Shown here: piece after piece, positions 56,867-64,000 of the stretch
How the letters are laid out: the number at the start of each line of letters is the position of its first letter
Numbering within the stretch: the stretch's first letter is position 1
Assembly: GCA_028015205.1 (NCBI GenBank)
Contig: CM051512.1
Span: forward strand, 11,716,255-11,780,254
DNA: 64,000 nt
Direction of reading: 5' to 3'
DNA from: Mytilisepta virgata
Taxonomy: Eukaryota > Mollusca > Bivalvia > Mytilida > Mytilidae
Notes under the pieces: generated by a model
Databases searched by the model: none
What the model was told of the DNA's origin: nothing
What the model saw: the letters and a program-made list of their open reading frames with translations, nothing else
Position numbers and translations under genes: made by a program

Positions 56867-58016
56867 TTATACATTCAACAAGTAGTATTATACTTCTAAC
56901 AAGTATCATATACTTCTAACGAGTATCATATACTTCTAACGAGTATCATATACTTCTAACAAGTATCATATACTTCTAACGAGTATCATATACTTCTAAC
57001 AAGTATCATATACTGCTAACGAGTATCATATACTTCTAACAAGTATCATATACTGCTAACGAGTATCATATACTTCTAACAAGTATCATATACTTCTAAC
57101 GAGTATCATATACTTCTAACAAGTATCATTATACTTCTAACGAGTATCATATACTTCTAACAAGTATCATATACTGCTAACGAGTATCATATACTTCTAA
57201 CAAGTATCATATACTTCTAACGAGTATCATATACTTCTAACAAGTATCATATACTTCTAACGAGTATCATATACTTCTAACAAGTATCATATACTGCTAA
57301 CGAGTATCATTATACTTCTAACAAGTATCATATACTTCTAACGAGTATCATATACTTCTAACAAGTATCATATACTTCTAACGAGTATCATATACTGCTA
57401 ACGAGTATCATATACTTCTAACAAGTATCATATACTGCTAACGAGTATCATATACTTCTAACAAGTATCATATACTTCTAACGAGTATCATATACTTCTA
57501 ACAAGTATCATATACTGCTAACGAGTATCATTATACTTCTAACAAGTATCATATACTTCTAACGAGTATCATATACTTCTAACAAGTATCATATACTTCT
57601 AACGAGTATCATATACTTCTAACAAGTATCATTATACTTCTTTCTGTATCAGTATACATTCAACAAGTATCATATACTTCTAACAAGTATCATATACTGC
57701 TAACGAGTATCATATACTTCTAACAAGTATCATATACTTCTAACGAGTATCATATACTTCTAACAAGTATCATTATACTTCTTACTGTATCAGTATACAT
57801 TCAACAAGTATCATATACTTCTAACGAGTATCATATACTTCTAACAAGTATCATATACTTTTAACGAGTATCATATACTTCTAACAAGTATCATATACTT
57901 TTAACGAGTATCATATACTTCTAACAAGTATCATTTTACTTCTTACTGTATCAGTATACATTCAACAAGTATCATATACTTCTAACAAGTATCATTATAC
58001 TTCTTACAAGTATCAT
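56867..58016. repeat. 20-bp satellite with 40-bp higher-order alternation
   Basis: About 57 units of AAGTATCATATACTTCTAAC. The junction alternates acAAG and acGAG over long stretches, giving a 40-bp higher-order period. The AAGTAT-cat-ATACTT core is an inverted repeat. Variants include atactgctaac, tatcattatactt and punctuating units ttctttctgtatcagtatacattc at 57645, 57780 and 57945. Not a CRISPR: spacers are not unique. Confidence 0.9.
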
Positions 58017-58019
58017 TGT

Positions 58020-58445
58020 TACATTACAGGAATGATGTTTGTGATGTCCTCTACAAATAATCCTCATTTCATCTCGATTGGGCAAACACGTGGCCGCCAT
58101 GGGCAATTCTTGATTATGATTGGTAGAAACTTTAAAATTCCTCTTATCTGAACTACACACACAAATAATTTGTAACTTGGTTCAAATGCTGTTAATGAGG
58201 TCCTTTTAAACGATTCCTCATTTCGTCTTGATCGGCAATTCTTGTTTCTGATTGGCTGAAATTTGAAAACTCATCTCCTCTGAAAGTGCGAATGATTTAT
58301 AACTTGGAATAATTGATGTCCGTGAGGTCTTCAACAAAGATTCCTCATTTGGTCTTGATTTGGCGAAAAAGATGGCCTCCATGGGCAATTCTTCTTTCAT
58401 GCTCCGTATCAAGGCCATAATTGTCCAAAAGATTGGCAATTTGAC
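58020..58445. repeat. ~145-bp tandem repeat, three units
   Basis: Units share gattcctcatttYgtcttgat, tggcc(g/t)ccatgggcaattctt and gatt(g/g)gYagaaa. Diverged, adjoining the satellite; resembles the pearl/HINE units at 7 kb in the ggccgccatgg segment. Confidence 0.6.
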
Positions 58446-59367
58446 TTTTAACTTTTGTTGTTTTTTTCATGATTTTGCATGTGGTCTTGTTAGACTTTTG
58501 CATTTTGTACATTTAAGTCGTTTTATCGACCTTTTGACAGCTCACCATTTCCATTTATTTTGTCCGTATTCTATTCCATCGTTCATTTTTATTTTTTGTA
58601 ACTTATATGTAGCAATTTTTCGTCAAGATCTTATAACCACAGCCTTATTTAATTATATACCAACAAAACATTTTCTCTAAATTCTCCAAGTCAAATCTTT
58701 ATTTTACATGGCCATTCTACTCTTGCAGTGTAACCTAATGTGTGTTTACAATCGATGCATACATGTCATGATTACTATTCGAAGTTAAGCTATACGTTTT
58801 ACTGTACAACTTTTGGCGAGAAGTTTAATGCAGATATTCCCATCATATAATTGCATAACCGAAAGAGTAATAGTCAGGAAATCATTATCTTTCCTATAGA
58901 TCCTTAAAAAGACAATTTTTTTCGGAAAAATTTACACAGTATATATATTTTCAGAATAATGTAGATAGAAATAAAATTGTTTCTCCTTTTTATTAGAACC
59001 TAAGAAACCCAAAGTTTTTATGTTTTATCAGTTTATATTACGTGTATATGGTTATTTCTCATTTGTATTACATTTTATGAGAGGGGACGAACTTGCACAT
59101 CTAGGATGATTCGTTTTAATTGGTATTAATAAGACTGCGTTTGCACTTAAGGCATCAATTACATGTACTACAGAACAACACGACATTGTAACGTAAATCC
59201 GTACATTTGTAACATTAACCTCTGATAAGACATCGTTGTTGAATTCACGATTTCTGTTAAATGAAGGTCAGACTAGCTTGTTATCTAAGTCACAACTATT
59301 TAATTTTATAACTATTATCTTAAATTCATCACAATTCTCTCTGGTTCGAGGAGGCCAAGGAATCAAA
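58446..59367. other. intergenic, upstream of second His-rich-type gene
   Basis: Nothing recognised. The promoter of the gene starting at 59368 presumably lies at its right end, but no clear TATA box is seen. Confidence 0.4.
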
Positions 59368-59404
59368 ATGTCGCCCACCTTATTGTTGATTTTCTGTATA
59401 GCTG
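59368..59404 (+). CDS. paralogue of the His-rich gene, exon 1 (signal peptide)
   Basis: ATG with A at -3 encodes MSPTLLLIFCIA plus the first base of Gly, then donor GTAAGAAA in phase 1. Same design as exon 1 at 35844 (11-12 codons, phase 1, split Gly). A longer upstream frame from 59236 is open but reads through unlikely sequence. The gene continues past the right edge; the exon at 62005 is the only later exon I trust. Confidence 0.6.
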
Positions 59405-59673
59405 GTAAGAAAACATAATTAGAATATAGATATTGTATATTTATTTGTTACTAACATATACACGTACTTTCAAAAAAGCTAATTTACATGTTAACCGAGT
59501 AGTAATTGTGTGATATACCTTCCACAGGACTCAGTCACGATATATTAGGTTTAACAAAGACTATTTTTGCTTCTAACAAGACAAATACTCAGTCTTTATT
59601 GAGAAATCAAAATATGTTAGATTGAAATAAAATAATTCTGTTTTGTGTAGATTTTGTAAAATAAATCGATGTA

Positions 59674-59964
59674 GTACATGGAGTTTTGTTTGTTTGTTTA
59701 GTTGGGGTTTTACGCCGTTTTCAGCACATTTGGCTATTTCGCGGCAGCCACTTTTTATTGGTGGAGGAAGCCGGAGTACACGGAGAGAACCACCGACCTT
59801 CGGTAAGAAAATTGGCAATCCTTGTCAATGTAGGTCGGAGTCGAACACACCCCGCCACAGGTGAGATTCGAACTCGAAACCTCAGTGTTGACAGGCTTGT
59901 GATCATTAGTAGTCATTACGAACTACCTGGACCACTCGGCCACCGAGGCCCCGTACATGGAGTT
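59674..59964 (-). mobile_element. tRNA-derived SINE with 12-bp target-site duplication
   Basis: The minus-strand body (59952 to 59686) starts GGGGCCTCGGTGGCCGAGTG, has a B box GGTTTCGAGTTCGAATCTCA, and ends ...aaaccccaactaaacaaacaaac. GTACATGGAGTT flanks both sides (59674-59685 and 59953-59964). The intact duplication shows LINE-mediated insertion and a fairly young copy. Same family as 51145-51358, but with about 50 bp more body. Confidence 0.9.
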
Positions 59965-60283
59965 GTATGTCCAAGTTTTTATTAAAAATCTGAAGAAAAG
60001 AATTGTTCATTCATGAAAAAGAAATATCTGAAAAATATAATTTGTGGTTATACTGTCACTAGTATCACATTTTAAGCTAAAATGGCCTTTTTGTCTTGTT
60101 TATTCTTAATTTGCCTTGATTTGTCGCATCATTAAACTTTACAACAAAATCAAGACATCAAGGCCAAATCAAGATATGTTGTCATGCAGTCAATCAAGAT
60201 CGGTCAAGACAAATTTAGATCATTTCATCACAGGTAAAGTTAAACAATGTATTATCCATTCTAGATTTGGCCTCCATTTACTT

Positions 60284-60405
60284 AACCTAATCCTAAAACC
60301 TAAGATAACCCTAACCCTAACCATAAGCCCTAACATAACCCTAACCCTAACCCTAAACCATAATATAACCCTAACCCTAATCCTAACCCTAAACCCAAAT
60401 CCCTA
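60284..60405. repeat. interstitial telomere-type repeat (CCCTAA)n
   Basis: About 18 CCCTAA or near-CCCTAA units with interruptions (ccataagccctaacata, aaccataatata). Equivalent to TTAGGG on the minus strand, the molluscan telomere unit. It lies inside the presumed first intron(s) of the paralogue, far from any chromosome end evidence. Confidence 0.9.
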
Positions 60406-60853
60406 GCCCATAAGGAGTGGGACCACTAAAGTAAATGAAGGCCCTTGGTTTTTGTGATCTGGTCTCACAAATGTTGTTTGGCCACAAGACAATATATCTT
60501 GTTTTTGTCTTGTTATCTTGATTTTGTTCAAAATTTCAGAAAGTTTATATATCAAGAGAAACAAGATTAAACTAGACAGGAAATGTCAGATTCAGATCAA
60601 AAGTGCGTTACTAGTTTGAAAATGAATGATGACAATTCAATTAGTATATTTATTACATTTTAACTTTTTATTGTCAGTATATAGCAAAGAGCTTCATCTA
60701 GTCCGTAAGAAATGATATTGCACGGCTAATCATGATAAAACGTGATATCGCACGGTGACGTCACTTTGACACGCATCTTATGTTCTGTAACCATAGATCA
60801 GGTTTTATGACGTCACAATGTAATCAAACATTTATGGCACTTTATTCGATCAA

Positions 60854-61013
60854 TATGAGGTTTTATGGAGCGCAAAAGGTAATATTGAACTCCGCTACGC
60901 TTCGTTCAATATTACTTTTCTGCTCCGTTATGAGGTTTTTCGGAGCGCAAAAGATAATATCGGAACTCAGCTACGCTTCGTTCAATATTAATTTTTTGTT
61001 CTGTAAAACCTCA
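60854..61013. repeat. two tandem hairpins inside a larger foldback
   Basis: Hairpin 1 (60867-60926) pairs GGAGCGCAAAAGGTAATATT with AATATTACTTTTCTGCTCC. Hairpin 2 (60941-61001) repeats the design: GGAGCGCAAAAGATAATAT and aatattaattttttgttctg. The outer tgaggttttat at 60856 pairs with taaaacctca ending 61013. Central loops share ctacgcttcgttc. Confidence 0.75.
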
Positions 61014-62004
61014 GATTGTTTCATAGAAGTGCAATACTTGTATAATATATAAATGTTTGAATGTTTTAAGAGATGAATACCTAATTCGTTGTCCTTATTT
61101 ACACTTTGAAAGGAACATTACCTTCGGTGTTACCAGACGATCATTTTGGGGAAGGTTTCTCCAAGTTATGGCAATCTGTCTCAAGTACGTATATTTTTTA
61201 CTTTATTTTTTATTTATCATTGCATTAATTCTGACATCATATCTGGTTACCCTCCGACGAAATATGGGTACATTTTCCTTCAAAATTGTAAGTGTAAACA
61301 AAAAAATGGTAACAGGAAAGGTAAACAAAACAGACACATCAAACAACACTACCCAACAGACAGAATCCCGGATAGAAAACAATATGAAAGAGCATAAAAC
61401 ACAAAACTAAATACATCAGAGATTAAGGAAAGCGGTGGGGTTTAGCCGGTTTTACTTAATGCACGAGGTGCCGAAAAGCTAAGGTAAAAAAACCATTCAA
61501 TATACAATTTTTAGAATGCACAAACACTTTTTGGCAAGTTATTATCATAAAGAATGAAAATGTTGCAAAACGGCCAGCTCGTATAATAAATGTGCAAATG
61601 ATTAAAGATTGGTCAGATGTTGAAAGGCCTAAAGTTAAAAAAATACCAAAGTTAAAACTGACAAAAACCTAAAAGCAATATAATTTAAATGCCAAAAATG
61701 TCGGCTTACTAGCACCGATTACGATCCAAATTTTAGACATGGTTTACTGTTCGAAATCCCATCATTACTTTTAACCCGTTTGACACCTCACCTACTTTTT
61801 GCTATCGTAAAGTACCAAACTATACGAATACAAAAAAAAATCGGCTACAGTAAAATGAGTTCATCTTTTAGAAATAAGTTGTCTAATTTACACTTTTTCC
61901 ATTTCCATCCATCAATGGAACCGGTGTTATTTGTCGTGGCGTTGTCCTGGCCATTGAATTATTGCCGTTAGATGAAAATTAATAAAAGTATGTATATTTT
62001 GTAG

Positions 62005-62031
62005 AGCAAATCAGTCAATACCACAATGACG
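62005..62031 (+). CDS. paralogue of the His-rich gene, 27-nt micro-exon
   Basis: Acceptor tatattttgtag, donor GTAAGTGC, phase 1-1, encoding EQISQYHND when the split codon is completed by G. It equals exon 3 of the upstream gene (NQYSHSHYN) in length, phase and Q-x-S/x-Y pattern. The intervening exon 2 was not identified with confidence. Confidence 0.6.
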
Positions 62032-64000
62032 GTAAGTGCCTTACTTCCTAACTTTTTTTCACATTGGAGCCTTTTGAGTTTTTACTGTAACGGCAACTTA
62101 TGTCAATAAATGACATTTTTCCGCATAAATAGTCATCATTTCCCCTTTGAATATGTCACAATAGCCCAAATACTGACAGTCAGAGATCCCACTTGTACAA
62201 GTAAATCGATTTTTACTCATATGGGTAAAAACAAATTTACGCGATCGCCTAAATGGTTGATCGGAGAGTTTTCCCGAGATCGACAATTTTTTTGAAATTG
62301 CCGCCTATTGACGTATCAGAGCACTCCCGAAATGCATTGGGGAGAATCAGAACATCACAGCCATCGAAAATATCACGTGGAGTTTTGAAAGGTAAATATG
62401 AAAGTGTTTTTATTGAAAGATTTTAATCGTAATTTGTGTTTTTTGGGCTAGTTTTCAAGAGATTGGTTTGTTGAAGAAAACTTTTATCTAGAAAATTAAT
62501 ACAGAGAGTTTTCTGATAAAACAGAATGGTTAAGCAGTCTATTTTATTATATAACGAAGAAGTGCACTGCGGTTATGGGTTGACGCACGTCATTTTAAGT
62601 TGACCACTGTTCCTTAATATTTACGCATGCAAGTAAAAAAATATTTCTTTTCATTTTAAAGACATTTTGGGGAGACAACTCATGCGTCCTTGTAGCTTGT
62701 TTCGTGAAGCTACCGTTATCGACATTTATTGGGGACAACAATCAGGATGGGAACATGTCTCCGAACTGTCGGGACAGGGGCTCCAATCATGAGTTTTATA
62801 TGTTTATGGATAAAAAAAATGGTTTCATACCTAAAGCATCTAAAGTGTTCATATTAAAAGTAATCAAAAATGGGGAGGGGGAGAGGGGTGAGGCACATGG
62901 ACTTGTACTTAGGATGGGGACTTTTTGGGGTAAAAAAGCCGGTTAGGCAAGAAAAAAAAAAAAAAAAAAAAAAAAAAAAACAAGCAACAAGCACCTTCGT
63001 GTGGGGGAGTAGGGGATACATTAAAAAAATGGTTAGTCTGTTAGTTGAAAAAGCCTGTTAGGGAAATTTTAATCTTTCATTTCTTTTCAATATGGAGTCT
63101 AGAATTTTTTGTGCACCAAACCACTTCTCAAAGATGCCTGAAACACATACATTGACATACATATAAAGGTATGGAACGTTTATCTTTCAGCCAATTCTTG
63201 GTTATCAAATTATTCAGTCTAACACTGGTTGAGAGATGTGAAAAATGCACGTAAAATTAGAGAAATAAAAAAATAATGCCTAACGTTGGGGTACCCAAAT
63301 CGCCCATGGTTAAATATCAGCCCCATTGACGAAACTCAGGAAAAACAATTACATTTTGTTAAAGAAGGTTATTTTTAATAAATTTCTGTAAAATGAGTTC
63401 ATACATTTTATGCTGCGTTAAAAAATAAAGTACCACGTGTGATTTGGGTACCTGTGGTCGATTTGGATACCCCGATGTTATACCTTACAACATTGACTTA
63501 TTTAGACATTTCAGCAGAAACACAAGTATTTTTTTTTTTGGTTGAGAAGTAAATTTATTTGAGATTCTACTATTGTCAAAATTGTGCAAGGATTTCATGA
63601 ACTGTCAAACAATCATTTGTATAAAGAGTGAAAAAATAAAACTTATACAAGTATATTTCACCAGGCAATGTTCTATTTAGTATTTCAATTAATTTTTTAA
63701 ATCAAATTACTTTATTGTCCTTAAACATAGTTTGTGACAACAACAAAAAACAGATTAACAAATACACAATATTGAACATTTTAAACACAAAGAACAAGAA
63801 AAAGTGACTAGTCCCCTAAAGATTGACTTTAAGGAGTAAAAAAAATGAAACTTGTATAAGTAAATTTCATTTGACGTGTAAGATTTCATATGACGTGTAA
63901 GACAAATTATGTTTTGCACAATAAAAAATTACTTCAGGGAGTAAAAAAAATAAACTTTAGTTAGTAAATTTAATTAAGGCCTAATAAAAAAAATACCTGC
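62032..64000. other. no exon recognised (presumed intron of the paralogue)
   Basis: AT-rich, with an A tract at 62951-62980. No phase-1 micro-exon matching exons 4-14 of the upstream gene is visible, so these probably lie beyond the window. Confidence 0.4.

Noticed and set aside
56867..58016. CRISPR-like regular repeats
   Set aside because: The period is 20 bp with no unique spacers and the host is a eukaryote; this is a satellite.
59528..59548. Candidate 21-nt exon 2 of the paralogue (acceptor ccttccacag)
   Set aside because: The acceptor is strong but the phase-1 donor gtttaa is poor and there is no His-rich segment.
60540..60602. Candidate 63-nt phase-1 exon of the paralogue (acceptor aaatttcag, donor gtgcgt)
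   Set aside because: Good acceptor and correct phase, but the peptide (Lys-rich, one Cys) does not resemble any exon of the upstream gene and the donor is weak.
61057..61410. 117-codon ORF with a hydrophobic segment (transmembrane-like)
   Set aside because: Overlaps an equally open second frame, has no splice or domain support, and its end (ggtggggtttagccggtttt) matches dispersed repeat sequence also at 53470.

Overview
The window looks like nuclear DNA of a bivalve mollusc, most likely a marine mussel. Real coding sequence sits in short exons bounded by GT/AG sites. The rest is AT-rich intron or intergenic DNA full of tandem-repeat elements of the bivalve pearl/HINE (Helitron-related) type, foldback elements, tRNA-derived SINEs, LINE fragments and a DIRS-like retrotransposon. 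The species call is inference from these families and from the presence of a PAN/C-type lectin gene; no ribosomal or mitochondrial marker is present.

Four genes can be supported. (1) 3786-4082 (+) is the last exon of a TDP2-like tyrosyl-DNA phosphodiesterase. (2) On the minus strand, 26844 down to 9496, three exons (signal peptide plus PAN/apple domain, first half of a C-type lectin domain, last half of a C-type lectin domain) appear to form one secreted PAN-lectin gene with very long introns. One intron holds a DIRS-like element nested in a foldback element; the next holds a 3.2-kb 24-bp minisatellite. At least one small lectin exon between them was not found. (3) 35844-54021 (+) is a previously hidden 14-exon gene. 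No exon is longer than 138 nt, so it leaves almost no ORF signal, but all 13 introns are phase 1 with gtaagt-like donors. It encodes a 253-residue secreted histidine-rich protein (about 11% His) made of an N-terminal His/Thr segment and two copies of a helical domain of about 80-93 residues. Each copy is encoded by five exons in the same order (33-48-57-66-75 nt and 33-48-48-45-75 nt) with one cysteine pair per copy. I do not recognise the domain. (4) 59368 onward (+) is the start of what looks like a paralogue: a phase-1 signal-peptide exon and, at 62005-62031, a 27-nt phase-1 exon matching exon 3 of gene 3. It runs off the right edge, suggesting a tandem gene family.

Layout. 1-9490: LINE fragment, palindromes, a small TA-flanked MITE, TDP2 exon, a 170-bp tandem-repeat element. 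9496-26844: PAN-lectin gene with the minisatellite, foldback elements, a SINE and the DIRS-like element in its introns. 27000-35840: intergenic, with a foldback element, a recent 208-bp tandem duplication and a second 170-bp array. 35844-54021: His-rich micro-exon gene, its introns carrying two copies of a 385-bp MITE, a 127-150-bp palindrome, a LINE remnant, a 180-bp tandem array and a SINE. 54022-59367: intergenic, dominated by a palindromic 20/40-bp satellite. 59368-64000: 5' part of the paralogue, with a SINE with target-site duplication and an interstitial telomere-type tract in its introns.

Genes 2, 3 and 4 all encode secreted products. The PAN-lectin is a recognition protein by family; the His-rich proteins could bind metal, but that is inference only.
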